DNA from: Clostridiales bacterium
Lineage (GTDB): Bacteria; Bacillota_A; Clostridia; Oscillospirales; Oscillospiraceae
NCBI GenBank assembly: GCA_019417795.1
Contig: DXUR01000031.1
Coordinates: 1-15,206, forward strand
DNA length: 15,206 nt
Direction: 5' to 3'
The translations under genes and the position numbers were made by a program. Under the pieces are notes generated by a model that ran no database searches, was not told the origin of the DNA, and saw nothing but the letters and a program-made list of their open reading frames with translations. Positions 1 through 7,147 of the stretch are shown in pieces (position 1 is the stretch's first letter; each line of letters starts with the position of its first letter).

Positions 1-1982
1 CCACATCGGACGCGCAGAAATCCTCCGATATGTTTGCCAAGTGCCGCTATATGGACGAGATTACCGGAAACCGTGGCGTTATCTTTGCCACCGGAACCCC
101 GGTCAGCAACTCCATGACCGAGCTTTACACCATGCAGCGTTATCTTCAGTATGAACGCCTGCAAGAACTGAACATGACCCACTTCGACTGCTGGGCTTCC
201 CGATTTGGAGAGACCGTCACAGCATTGGAGCTGGCACCGGAAGGCACCGGCTACCGGGCAAGAACGAGATTCAGCAAGTTCTTTAATCTGCCGGAGCTGA
301 TGAACCTGTTCAAAGAAGTGGCGGACATCAAGACCGCCGACCAACTGAACCTGCCCACCCCGGAGGTGGAATACCACAACATCGTGGCGCAGCCTACCGA
401 ACATCAGCAGGAAATGGTCAAGGCCCTTTCGGAGCGCGCATCGCTGGTACACAGCGGAACCGTTGACCCGTCCCAGGACAATATGCTCAAGATTACCTCG
501 GATGGCCGTAAGCTGGGCCTGGACCAGAGAATCGTCAACCAGATGCTGCCGGATGAACCTGGCACAAAGGTCAATCAGTGCGTGGACAACATCATGCAGA
601 TCTGGCGGAATGGCAAAGCTGACAAGCTGACCCAGCTGGTGTTCTGCGACATTTCTACACCGCAGGCAAAAGCTCCTGCAAGCAAGGCGGCAAAAACGCT
701 GGATAATCCACTGCTTCACGCATTGGAAGGCTCTGTGCCTCTGCCGGAGCAGGAACCGGTCTTTACGGTATATGACGATATTCGTCAGAAACTCATTGCT
801 CAGGGAATGCCTGCCGACCAGATCGCTTTTATCCATGAAGCCAATACCGAAGTGCGGAAAAAGGAGCTGTTCTCTAAGGTCCGTACCGGTCAGGTGCGTG
901 TCCTTTTGGGCAGCACCGCCAAGATGGGCGCAGGCACCAATGTGCAGGACCGTCTGGTGGCACTTCATGACCTGGACTGTCCGTGGAGACCGGGAGACCT
1001 TGCCCAGCGCAAGGGCCGTATCGAGCGCCAGGGCAACCAAAATCCTCTTGTCCATGTGTACCGCTATGTGACCGAAGGAACCTTTGACGCATACCTCTGG
1101 CAGACGGTGGAGAATAAGCAAAAATTCATCAGCCAGATCATGACTTCTAAATCGCCGGTGCGCTCCTGCGATGATGTGGATGAAACCGCCCTCAGTTTTG
1201 CAGAGATCAAGGCTTTGTGTGCCGGAGACCCCCGTATCAAAGAGCGTATGGATTTGGATGTGGAGGTATCCCGCCTGAAGCTGATGAAAGCCGACCACCA
1301 GAGCAAGCAATATCGTCTGGAGGACCAGCTGCTCAAATACTTCCCGGAGGAGATTGAAAAGCACAAGGGCTTTATCAAGGGCTTTGAATCTGACCTGGAG
1401 GTTTTGGCAGCTCACCCGCACCCGGAGGACGGCTTTGCCGGTATGGAGATTCGTGGAGACCTGCTGACCGATAAGGAGAACGCCGGTGCAGCCCTTTTGG
1501 ATGCCTGCAAGGAGGTCAAAACCTCCGATCCGGTGCAGATCGGCAACTACCGGGGGTATGCGCTGTCCGTGGAATTTTCCGCTTGGAAACAGGAGTATAC
1601 GCTCCTGCTGAAAGGACAGATGACCCACCGGGCAACCCTTGGTACAGACCCTCGCGGAAATCTTACCCGTATCGACAATGCCCTTGCTCAGATGCCCCAG
1701 CGTCTGGAGTCGGCAAAGGCACAGCTGGATAACCTCTGTCAGCAGCAAGTTGCGGCAAAGGAGGAAGTCGGAAAGCCATTCCTTTATGAAGAAGAACTGA
1801 GATGCAAAAACGCCCGTCTGGTGGAGCTGGATACCCTGCTCAACATCGACGGAAAGGGGCAGGCACACACCGAGTCTGTTGTTGCCAAAAGTACACGGCC
1901 TTCGGTGCTGGATAACCTAAAACGCCCGGTGCAACCCCGCAGTACAGACAAGAAACCAAAACAGCATGAGGAGGTGCGATAA
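1..1982 (+). CDS. SNF2-like helicase of a conjugative element, C-terminal part (5' truncated by window)
   Basis: The frame is open to the window edge (first full codon at 3), so the ATG at 30 is an internal methionine and the gene begins upstream. What is visible is the second half of a superfamily 2 SNF2-type ATPase. Counting from the ATG at 30, a motif III-like TGTPVSN lies at about residues 21-27, a motif V-like stretch (LLGSTAKMGAGTNVQD) at about 290-305, and the motif VI arginine-finger segment QRKGRIERQGN at about 326-336. A long charged, partly coiled-coil tail follows. In Tn1549-like integrative elements such proteins are very large, often with an N-terminal methyltransferase-like part, and lie among transfer genes; their exact role in transfer or DNA maintenance is not settled. 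The stop is one base before the next start, which implies co-transcription. Family call is firm; the function inside the element is inference. Confidence 0.88.
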   Translation, partial: TSDAQKSSDMFAKCRYMDEITGNRGVIFATGTPVSNSMTELYTMQRYLQYERLQELNMTHFDCWASRFGETVTALELAPEGTGYRARTRFSKFFNLPELMNLFKEVADIKTADQLNLPTPEVEYHNIVAQPTEHQQEMVKALSERASLVHSGTVDPSQDNMLKITSDGRKLGLDQRIVNQMLPDEPGTKVNQCVDNIMQIWRNGKADKLTQLVFCDISTPQAKAPASKAAKTLDNPLLHALEGSVPLPEQEPVFTVYDDIRQKLIAQGMPADQIAFIHEANTEVRKKELFSKVRTGQVRVLLGSTAKMGAGTNVQDRLVALHDLDCPWRPGDLAQRKGRIERQGNQNPLVHVYRYVTEGTFDAYLWQTVENKQKFISQIMTSKSPVRSCDDVDETALSFAEIKALCAGDPRIKERMDLDVEVSRLKLMKADHQSKQYRLEDQLLKYFPEEIEKHKGFIKGFESDLEVLAAHPHPEDGFAGMEIRGDLLTDKENAGAALLDACKEVKTSDPVQIGNYRGYALSVEFSAWKQEYTLLLKGQMTHRATLGTDPRGNLTRIDNALAQMPQRLESAKAQLDNLCQQQVAAKEEVGKPFLYEEELRCKNARLVELDTLLNIDGKGQAHTESVVAKSTRPSVLDNLKRPVQPRSTDKKPKQHEEVR

Positions 1983-1983
1983 G

Positions 1984-2790
1984 ATGAATACTAACGATCT
2001 GAATACAGCCCTTTATGAAAAGATGGCTGCCGAACAGGACAAGTTCCGGGACTGGCTGAAAAGCCAGCCCCCGGAAGAAGTCTTAAACCATGCCTATGAG
2101 TACACCATCCGCGAGGACATCGTGATGGCAATGGAGGAACTGGAGTTGATCGACACCCAGGCTCAGGCACTTTTGGAATCTCCCTCTCCGCTGGCGGATG
2201 TGTACCGCTATTTTGAAAAGCTGGAGACCGGCTATATGGATGTGATCCGGGACAGCATTGAAAGCCGTGCCGACGATGTGTGCAGAGCCAAAGAGGAACT
2301 GCGAACAACACCGGTCTATCCACATTCTGCTGCCTATGCGTCCGAGCATGGGGAAATGGCACAGTACAACCTCTCATATCAGGCGAACAGCGCCTGCAAA
2401 GAAGCCATTGAGCAGACCATCAGCGCCCACTATGCAGAGAATCGGCTGGATACGGAGGCTGCGGTCAAAGATGTGCTGGAAAAGTTCGGGACGGAACGGG
2501 TACAGTTCATTCTTGCAAACACCATCCAGCACAAGAACCATGACGGGCGTATCTCTCAGGACAATAAAGCCTGGGCAAAAACCATTCCCATGCCGGAGGA
2601 CAGCGGCGCTTCCCGCCACTGCGCCTATCTGGTTGTGGATGGGGTCAATCCTGGTCTGACCGATCTGTTTACCAGGCAGGCCAGAAAAACCATGCAGGAA
2701 CAGCAGAAAAGTTCTGTCCTGCAAAAGCTCAAACAGGAACCGCCTGCCCATAAGCCTGCCGCCCCGAAGAAACAGGAGCCGGAGCGATGA
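1984..2790 (+). CDS. DUF3848/DUF3849 domain protein of conjugative elements
   Basis: A soluble, acidic 268-residue protein. I chose ATG 1984 because AGGAGGT at 1969-1975 sits 8 bases upstream; the in-frame ATG at 1966 overlaps that ribosome binding site. The N-terminal part (about 5-85, NTALYEKMAAEQDKFRDWL onward) resembles DUF3848. The middle (about 108-150, VYPHSAAYASEHGEMAQYN and ANSACKEAIEQTI) resembles DUF3849, recognised by its tyrosine/histidine-rich start and the NxACKEAI core. The C-terminus is a lysine-, glutamine- and proline-rich tail. Both domains are uncharacterised and occur mainly in Firmicutes integrative elements beside SNF2-like and MobC genes, as here. It overlaps the MobC-like gene by 4 bases. 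No catalytic motif is visible, so I assign no activity. Confidence 0.72.
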   Translation: MNTNDLNTALYEKMAAEQDKFRDWLKSQPPEEVLNHAYEYTIREDIVMAMEELELIDTQAQALLESPSPLADVYRYFEKLETGYMDVIRDSIESRADDVCRAKEELRTTPVYPHSAAYASEHGEMAQYNLSYQANSACKEAIEQTISAHYAENRLDTEAAVKDVLEKFGTERVQFILANTIQHKNHDGRISQDNKAWAKTIPMPEDSGASRHCAYLVVDGVNPGLTDLFTRQARKTMQEQQKSSVLQKLKQEPPAHKPAAPKKQEPER

Positions 2791-3131
2791 GCAGTCCCAA
2801 GCGCAAGCGGGATGTGCCGGTTCTGTTTTGGGTATCCGCTGATGAAATGGAGTTGATTCAGCAGAAAATGGCACAGTTTGGGACAAAAAACCTGAGCGCC
2901 TATCTGCGGAAAATGGCTGTGGACGGCTATGTGGTGCAGCTGGATTTGCCGGAACTGAAAGAACTGGTATCCCTGCTGCGCCGGAGCAGCAACAACTTAA
3001 ACCAGCTGACCCGCAAGGTGCATGAGACCGGGCGGATTTATGATGTCGATTTGGAGGATATATCCCAGCGGCAGGAAAAGTTATGGGACGGAGTTAAAGA
3101 GATACTGACACAACTCTCCAAACTTTCGTAA
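2787..3131 (+). CDS. mobC: MobC-like relaxosome accessory protein
   Basis: A 114-residue basic protein whose start overlaps the preceding stop (ATGA at 2787-2790). The basic N-terminus (SSPKRKRD) is followed by a ribbon-helix-helix-like segment at about 11-48 (VPVLFWVSADEMELIQQKM, then LSAYLRKMAVDGYV). The MobC hallmark NNLNQLTRKV lies at 69-78. Proteins of this family bind DNA near the origin of transfer and help the relaxase open and nick the strand. The partner is presumably the relaxase encoded at 5513-6928. It is the last gene before a strong terminator. The length fits the family. The family call is good; the oriT it would bind was not identified. Confidence 0.82.
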   Translation: MSSPKRKRDVPVLFWVSADEMELIQQKMAQFGTKNLSAYLRKMAVDGYVVQLDLPELKELVSLLRRSSNNLNQLTRKVHETGRIYDVDLEDISQRQEKLWDGVKEILTQLSKLS

Positions 3132-3151
3132 CCGGGACAAATACCCCATTT

Positions 3152-3204
3152 GCGGAGGGAGGAACGGCGTTTCTTCGCCGCGCCTTCCTCCGCTTTTTCT
3201 TTTT
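3152..3204 (+). terminator. Strong intrinsic terminator after mobC
   Basis: An 18-base-pair stem (left arm 3152-3169, right arm 3176-3193) has only two mismatches and one G-U pair. The loop is six bases (3170-3175), followed by a T-rich tract at 3194-3204. It begins 20 bases after the mobC stop and separates the helicase-mobC run from the small membrane protein gene. Confidence 0.9.
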
Positions 3205-3214
3205 GCCCGTATCC

Positions 3215-3243
3215 TTGCCTTTTGGCTGTGAGACAGGGATAAT
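3215..3243 (+). promoter_or_regulatory. Possible sigma-70 promoter for the CD1845-like gene
   Basis: TTGCCT (3215-3220) and GATAAT (3238-3243) are separated by 17 bases, matching the consensus at 4/6 and 5/6 positions. It lies just past the terminator and 43 bases upstream of the start at 3287, where a new promoter would be expected. Called by eye only. Confidence 0.45.
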
Positions 3244-3286
3244 GGAATCAGGAACAGGAACTGTGATTTTGGGAGGAGGCATAACA

Positions 3287-3598
3287 ATGAGGGCATTGGT
3301 ATTTTTGTTGAAACTGCTGTTGAAGATCGTGATGGTTCCGGTGATTCTGGCGCTGACCCTGTTCGTTTGGATTTGTGTGGGGATCGTCTATGTCTCCGGT
3401 CTGGTGCTGGGGCTTATCAGCATGGTGATCGCCCTGCTGGGTGTGGCGGTTCTGCTGACCTGTTCCCTGCAAAACGGCATTATCCTGCTGGTGATGGCAT
3501 TCCTTATTAGTCCCTATGGTCTGCCGATGGCTGCCATCTGGCTGCTGGGCAAGGTGCAGGACTTGAAGTTTGCCATTCAGGATTTGGTTTATGGATAA
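3287..3598 (+). CDS. Small CD1845-like membrane protein of conjugative elements
   Basis: A 103-residue, very hydrophobic protein. Start 3287 is chosen because GGAGGAGG at 3272-3279 precedes it by 7 bases; the frame could be extended upstream to 3203, but that extension runs into the terminator. Hydrophobic segments at about 2-25, 27-50, 52-75 and 78-92 suggest three or four membrane passes, with a short hydrophilic C-terminal end (KVQDLKFAIQDLVYG). Similar small membrane proteins (CD1845 family) sit next to mobC and relaxase genes in Tn1549-like elements; a role in transfer is assumed, not shown. Family assignment rests on size, hydropathy and position. Confidence 0.65.
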   Translation: MRALVFLLKLLLKIVMVPVILALTLFVWICVGIVYVSGLVLGLISMVIALLGVAVLLTCSLQNGIILLVMAFLISPYGLPMAAIWLLGKVQDLKFAIQDLVYG

Positions 3599-3619
3599 AA
3601 TGCGCGGTCACAAAAATGC

Positions 3620-3632
3620 CAGACAGTGTCTG
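3620..3632 (+). repeat. Short palindrome CAGACA-G-TGTCTG
   Basis: A perfect 6-bp inverted repeat around a central G (3626), between the membrane protein stop and the AbiE promoter. There is no T tract, so it is not an intrinsic terminator. It could be a protein-binding site, a relic of the insertion junction, or chance. Confidence 0.3.
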
Positions 3633-3645
3633 TTAAATTGCTATA

Positions 3646-3683
3646 TTTACTTCCGTGCTACATCCGTGTATAATAGTAGCACG
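3646..3683 (+). promoter_or_regulatory. AbiE promoter with overlapping inverted-repeat operator
   Basis: TTTACT (3646-3651) and a perfect TATAAT (3669-3674) are 17 bases apart. A perfect 8-bp inverted repeat, CGTGCTAC (3654-3661) and GTAGCACG (3676-3683), brackets the -10 box; the flanks (CTTC before, GAAG after a 4-base offset) extend it imperfectly. AbiEi antitoxins of characterised AbiE systems repress their own promoters by binding inverted repeats, so this is the expected autoregulatory site. Binding itself is inferred. Confidence 0.75.
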
Positions 3684-3693
3684 AAAGGAAGTG

Positions 3694-4302
3694 ATGGATG
3701 TGACCAAATCAGAACGGTTTGAGCAATTAGACAGACTTCTGACCGAGCATGATGGGATGCTGCAAACCGCACAGGTAATCGCCAGCGGAATTGTAAAACC
3801 CATTTTTTATGAATATGTCAAAGAGAAAAATCTTCAGCAGGTTGCTCACGGAATTTATGTCTCCGAGGACACCTGGATTGATGCGATGTTTCTGTTACAT
3901 CTGCGATGTGGTCAGGCAGTATTTTCCCATGAATCGGCGCTATTTTTCCATGACCTGACAGACCGGGAACCATCTCCATACGCTATCACGGTGCGCAGAG
4001 GGTACAGCACCACTCGCTTAAAGGCAGAGGGTCTTTCTGTTTACACCATCAAACCAGAACTATATGAGGTAGGGCTGACAACTGGCCAAACACCTTTTGG
4101 GCATACGGTGCCTGTCTATGATATGGAGCGCACCATCTGCGATCTGCTCCGCAGCCGAAGCAGCATGGAAATACAGACTTTTCAAGGTGCGCTGAAGATG
4201 TATGCCAGAAGAAAGGACAAGGATCTGCGGACTTTGATGCGGTATGCCGGTATGTTCCGGGTTGAAAAAATTTTACGGCAGTATTTGGAGGTGCTTTTAT
4301 GA
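3694..4302 (+). CDS. abiEi: AbiEi-type antitoxin and transcriptional repressor
   Basis: A 202-residue protein, the usual AbiEi size. I start it at ATG 3694, behind AAAGGA (3684-3689). In-frame codons further upstream lie before or at the predicted transcription start, because the -10 box ends at 3674. The N-terminal winged-helix part (about 1-80) contains LLTEHDGMLQTAQVIASGI and the characteristic LQQVAHGIYVSED. The middle and C-terminal AbiEi antitoxin part includes AVFSHESALFFHDLTD, a conserved signature of the family. The protein neutralises the nucleotidyltransferase toxin encoded next and represses the operon; in the type IV scheme the two proteins are thought not to bind each other. The stop overlaps the toxin start by 4 bases. 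Lower GC than the flanking transfer genes suggests an inserted defence module. Confidence 0.88.
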   Translation: MDVTKSERFEQLDRLLTEHDGMLQTAQVIASGIVKPIFYEYVKEKNLQQVAHGIYVSEDTWIDAMFLLHLRCGQAVFSHESALFFHDLTDREPSPYAITVRRGYSTTRLKAEGLSVYTIKPELYEVGLTTGQTPFGHTVPVYDMERTICDLLRSRSSMEIQTFQGALKMYARRKDKDLRTLMRYAGMFRVEKILRQYLEVLL

Positions 4303-5153
4303 TAAAAACAGCAAGGCAGCTAAAAGATTTAATTCGCAATCTTTCCAGAGAAAAATCTGCGGATGCACAGCTTTTAATGCGAAACTATATGATGGAGCGT
4401 TTTCTGGAGAGAATTTCCCTTTCTGAATATCGTGACAAATTTATTCTGAAAGGCGGGATGCTGGTAGCGGCAATGGTTGGACTGGATGCCCGTTCCACGA
4501 TGGACTTGGACGCTACTGTAAAAGGAGCCAATGTTAATGTAGAGGACATCGAGAACCTGATTTCTGCTATTGTGAGTGTGCCGATTGATGATGGCGTCAA
4601 ATTTCAGCTGAAAAGCATTTCAGAGATTATGGATGAAGCGGAGTATCCTGGGATTCGGGTCAGCATGACTACAACCTTTGACGGTGTGGTGACACCTTTG
4701 AAGATTGACATTTCCACAGGGGATGCCATTACCCCCAGGGAGGTACGCTACTCTTTCAAGCTGATGCTGGAAGATCGCTCTATTGACATTTGGGCATACA
4801 ATCTGGAAACCGTTCTGGCTGAAAAGCTGGAAACAATCATCACCAGAACCACCACCAACACCCGCATGAGAGATTTCTATGACATTTATATTCTAGAACA
4901 GCTGCATGGGAACACATTGAACTCACAGATTCTCCATGATGCGCTGTGGGCCACTGCTCACAAACGCGGGACAGAACGACATCTTGCAGAAGCTGCCGAA
5001 GTTTTTGAGGAAGTGGAGAACAGCTCGGTTATGCAGAAACTTTGGGAATTTTACCGCAGGAAGTTTTCCTATGCGGCAGATCTGGAGTGGAGCATCATCA
5101 TGGGGGCGGTTCGCAGTTTATATGCGCTCAGTGAAAAGGAATCGAGCCTATGA
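4299..5153 (+). CDS. abiEii: AbiEii-type nucleotidyltransferase toxin
   Basis: A 284-residue protein of the DNA polymerase beta-like nucleotidyltransferase fold (AbiEii/AbiGii family). Motifs in order: KGGM at 51-54 (motif I), the paired aspartates MDLD with D69 and D71, KIDIST with D137 (third acidic residue), and TVLAEKLETI at 171-180 with the conserved lysine region. RMRDFYDIY at 189-197 is the family's C-terminal signature. Family members transfer nucleotides to RNA; related MenT toxins pyrimidylate tRNA acceptor stems and block translation. Expression causes reversible growth arrest and, with AbiEi, phage abortive infection. All catalytic acids are present, so it looks intact. It starts inside the AbiEi stop (ATGA 4299-4302) and overlaps the next gene in the same way at 5150-5153. 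Target and activity here are inferred. Confidence 0.9.
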   Translation: MIKTARQLKDLIRNLSREKSADAQLLMRNYMMERFLERISLSEYRDKFILKGGMLVAAMVGLDARSTMDLDATVKGANVNVEDIENLISAIVSVPIDDGVKFQLKSISEIMDEAEYPGIRVSMTTTFDGVVTPLKIDISTGDAITPREVRYSFKLMLEDRSIDIWAYNLETVLAEKLETIITRTTTNTRMRDFYDIYILEQLHGNTLNSQILHDALWATAHKRGTERHLAEAAEVFEEVENSSVMQKLWEFYRRKFSYAADLEWSIIMGAVRSLYALSEKESSL

Positions 5154-5458
5154 AGAAGCATGGACATTATTGTAAAGTCTGCGGAGAATATAAGGCTAAC
5201 GAAAAATTTTCCGGCAAAGGTCATGCGGCGCACATCTGTAAATCCTGTGCTTCTTTATCGCCGGAGAAACAAGCAGAGCAAATGACGGTAAACCGCTTAC
5301 TGAATCTCCCTTGGCGGTTATCAAAGGAGCAGATTTCCTGGCTGAAAAACCGAATGAAAGATAAGCGCCCGGAAGTTCGTGCACTGGCAAAAGAACAATA
5401 CGAGATGAGGTTTCCTCCGAAGCGGTTAGAGGACATCGAGGACGATTTTATAGAATAG
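5150..5458 (+). CDS. Small two-CxxC (zinc-ribbon-like) protein, third gene of the AbiE unit
   Basis: A 102-residue protein translated from an ATGA overlap with the toxin gene, so almost certainly co-expressed with it. Residues 8-33 hold CKVC and CKSC, two CxxC pairs 18 residues apart with histidines between (H25, H28), the layout of a zinc ribbon or knuckle. The rest is basic and predicted helical (about 50-90: WRLSKEQISWLKNRMKDK) with an acidic end (LEDIEDDFIE). A terminator follows at once. I do not recognise a named family. A metal-bound nucleic-acid or protein adaptor for the toxin-antitoxin pair is possible, but nothing in the sequence proves it. Classical AbiE loci have two genes only. 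Confidence 0.8.
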   Translation: MKKHGHYCKVCGEYKANEKFSGKGHAAHICKSCASLSPEKQAEQMTVNRLLNLPWRLSKEQISWLKNRMKDKRPEVRALAKEQYEMRFPPKRLEDIEDDFIE

Positions 5459-5461
5459 CAA

Positions 5462-5494
5462 AAGCGGTCTGCACCATGCAGGCCGTTTCTTTTT
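5462..5494 (+). terminator. Intrinsic terminator closing the AbiE unit
   Basis: CGGTCTGC (5465-5472) pairs with GCAGGCCG (5478-5485) through eight base pairs, one of them G-T. It is followed by TTTCTTTTT (5486-5494) and preceded by an A-rich flank. It lies between the stop of the CxxC protein (5458) and the relaxase ribosome binding site (5498-5505). Confidence 0.85.
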
Positions 5495-5512
5495 AAGAAA
5501 GGAGGCCCTTCT

Positions 5513-6928
5513 ATGGCAACCACACGCATCATGCCCCTGCATATCGGCAAGGGCCGCACCGAAAGTCAGGCAATCAGCGACATCATTGATTATGTGGCAA
5601 ATCCGCAAAAGACCGACAACGGAAAACTAATTACCGGCTATGGCTGTGACAGCCGGACCGCCGATGCAGAGTTCCTTCTGGCGAAGCGGCAGTATATCTC
5701 CGCCACCGGGCGGGTGCGCGGGGCGGATGATGTGATCGCTTACCATGTGCGCCAGTCCTTCAAACCCGGAGAGATCACACCGGAGGAAGCAAACCGCATG
5801 GGCGTGGAATTTGCCAAGCGGTTCACCAAGGGCAATCACGCCTTTGTGGTCTGCACCCACATAGACAAATCGCACGTTCATAATCACATCATCTGGTCGG
5901 CGGTCAATGCAGATTGTGACCGAAAGTTCCGCAACTTTTGGGGCAGCACCAGAGCCGTCCGGCGCTTGAGCGATACCATCTGCATCGAGAACGGATTGTC
6001 CATTGTGGAGGACCCAAAACCCCACGGAAAAAGCTACAACAAATGGCTGGGTGATCAGGCCAAGCCCTCCCATCGGGAACAGTTGCGGGTGATGATTGAC
6101 CATGCGCTGGAGCAGAAACCGGCGGACTTTGATGCGCTGCTGAAGCTGCTTTCCGAAATGGGCTGTGAAGTATCCCGGCGCGGGAAAGCAATCCGGCTCA
6201 AAGCGCCCGGCTGGAAGAATGTAGCCCGCATGGATGACAAGCTGGGGGCCGGGTACAGTGAAGCAGAAATCCGTGCGGTGCTGGCCGGTGAAAAACAGCA
6301 TACGCCCCGTAAAAAATCCATCGTGCAGCCGGAGCCGCCCAAGGTCAATCTGCTGGTGGATATTCAGGCAAAATTACAGGCTGGGAAAGGCGCTGGGTAT
6401 GCGCGATGGGCAAAGGTTTTTAACCTGAAACAGATGGCGCAGACTGTAAATTTTCTCGCCGAACATCAGCTGTTGGACTATGGGGAGCTGGCAGAAAAAG
6501 CGGCGGCTGCCACGGCACATCACAATGATCTTTCGGCGCAGATCAAAGCGGCTGAAAAGCGCATGGCAGAGATCGCTGTTCTGCGTACTCACATCGTAAA
6601 TTATGCCAAGACCCGTGAGGTCTATGTGGCATACCGCAAGGCGGGTTACTCTAAGAAATTCCGGGAAGAACATGAGGAAGAAATTCTGCTCCACCAGGCT
6701 GCTAAGAATGCCTTTGATGAGATGGGAGTCAAGAAGCTTCCCAAGGTCAAAGAGTTGCAGACGGAGTACGCGAAATTGCTGGAAGAAAAGAAAAAGACCT
6801 ATGCCGAGTACCGGCGTTCCCGTGAGGAAATGCGGGAGCTTTTAACGGCAAAGGCAAATGTAGATCGAGTGCTGAAAATGGAGGTAGAACAGGATGTTGA
6901 AAAAGAAAAAGACCACGGCCAGCGGTAA
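5513..6928 (+). CDS. MOBP-type relaxase (MobA/VirD2-like)
   Basis: A 471-residue relaxase, the enzyme that nicks one strand at oriT through a tyrosine and leads it into the recipient. The ribosome binding site AAAGGAGG (5498-5505) is 7 bases before ATG 5513. The candidate nicking tyrosine is Y27 in IIDYVANP. The HUH-like metal site is in HIDKSHVHNH at 116-125 (H116, H121, H123, H125 available). YHVRQSF at 77-83 is another conserved block of this family. Residues up to about 235 form the relaxase domain. The remainder (about 280-471) is lysine/glutamate-rich and helical, likely coiled coil, as in relaxases of Tn1549-like elements. The usual neighbours, MobC-like and CD1845-like genes, are separated from it here by the AbiE unit. 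The gene appears complete. MOBP rather than another MOB class is a judgement from motif layout. Confidence 0.92.
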   Translation: MATTRIMPLHIGKGRTESQAISDIIDYVANPQKTDNGKLITGYGCDSRTADAEFLLAKRQYISATGRVRGADDVIAYHVRQSFKPGEITPEEANRMGVEFAKRFTKGNHAFVVCTHIDKSHVHNHIIWSAVNADCDRKFRNFWGSTRAVRRLSDTICIENGLSIVEDPKPHGKSYNKWLGDQAKPSHREQLRVMIDHALEQKPADFDALLKLLSEMGCEVSRRGKAIRLKAPGWKNVARMDDKLGAGYSEAEIRAVLAGEKQHTPRKKSIVQPEPPKVNLLVDIQAKLQAGKGAGYARWAKVFNLKQMAQTVNFLAEHQLLDYGELAEKAAAATAHHNDLSAQIKAAEKRMAEIAVLRTHIVNYAKTREVYVAYRKAGYSKKFREEHEEEILLHQAAKNAFDEMGVKKLPKVKELQTEYAKLLEEKKKTYAEYRRSREEMRELLTAKANVDRVLKMEVEQDVEKEKDHGQR

Positions 6929-7115
6929 GCTGGTCCTGGTCAAAAGCGTTCGCAGAACGCGCAGCCACAGAATGAAATTCTGTGTTCAAAGGGGCTTGGG
7001 GGCGCTGCCCTCAACAAGCAAGCGGAGAGGAAAATCACGGAGGGATTTTTTTCTCTGCGGGCCTGTGTGTATTAACACAGGCATTGCTTGCCAGTATTAT
7101 CCCGAATCAGAATAA
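6894..7115 (+). CDS. Doubtful 73-codon reading frame overlapping the relaxase end
   Basis: An ATG at 6894 has an excellent ribosome binding site (GGAGGT 6880-6885, 8 bases upstream) and overlaps the relaxase 3' end. The first 20 or so codons give a basic peptide (MLKKKKTTASGKLVLVKSV) that could be the start of a real downstream gene. From about codon 18 the frame runs straight through consecutive stem-loops (6946-7082), and the peptide becomes arginine-, cysteine- and glycine-rich without a recognisable fold. Either this is a short leader peptide over structured RNA, or the 5' end of a gene cut by rearrangement. I do not recognise a family. Confidence 0.3.
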   Translation: MLKKKKTTASGKLVLVKSVRRTRSHRMKFCVQRGLGALPSTSKRRGKSRRDFFLCGPVCINTGIACQYYPESE

Positions 7116-7126
7116 TTTCGGAATAA
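6946..7126 (+). repeat. Array of six consecutive stem-loops downstream of the relaxase
   Basis: In order: GCGTTC/GAACGC (6946-6951/6955-6960, loop GCA). CACAGAAT/ATTCTGTG (6966-6973/6977-6984, loop GAA). An outer GCTTG/CAAGC (6994-6998/7015-7019) enclosing GGGC/GCCC with loop GCT (7000-7010). A 15-pair stem with three G-T pairs (7022-7036/7044-7058). GCCTGTGT/ACACAGGC (7061-7068/7075-7082). A 10-position stem with one mismatch (7097-7106/7117-7126). Stems differ in sequence, so it is not a simple repeat. It could be structured RNA, DNA hairpins acting in single-stranded form, or a strong transcription barrier. Confidence 0.7.
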
Positions 7127-7147
7127 CCACCGTTCTCGCTATTCCGC

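Noticed and set aside
2374..2886. A 170-codon open frame on the - strand over the DUF3848/3849 and MobC-like genes
   Set aside because: It crosses two overlapping sense genes that have ribosome binding sites and family matches; no family is seen in the antisense translation.
3620..3632. Palindrome as a possible oriT nick-site hairpin
   Set aside because: Only six base pairs, with no recognisable nick sequence next to it; I list it as a bare palindrome and do not call an oriT.
3655..3693. Longer AbiEi starting upstream at 3655
   Set aside because: This start lies before the -10 box (3669-3674), so it could not be in the transcript from the promoter seen.
5627..6301. A 224-codon open frame on the - strand across the relaxase gene
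   Set aside because: It is the complement of a well-supported relaxase with its catalytic motifs; the frame gives no recognisable protein and reflects GC-rich codon use.
6946..7126. CRISPR array or integron-type repeat cluster
   Set aside because: The stems all differ in sequence and spacing; there are no repeated units with unique spacers.
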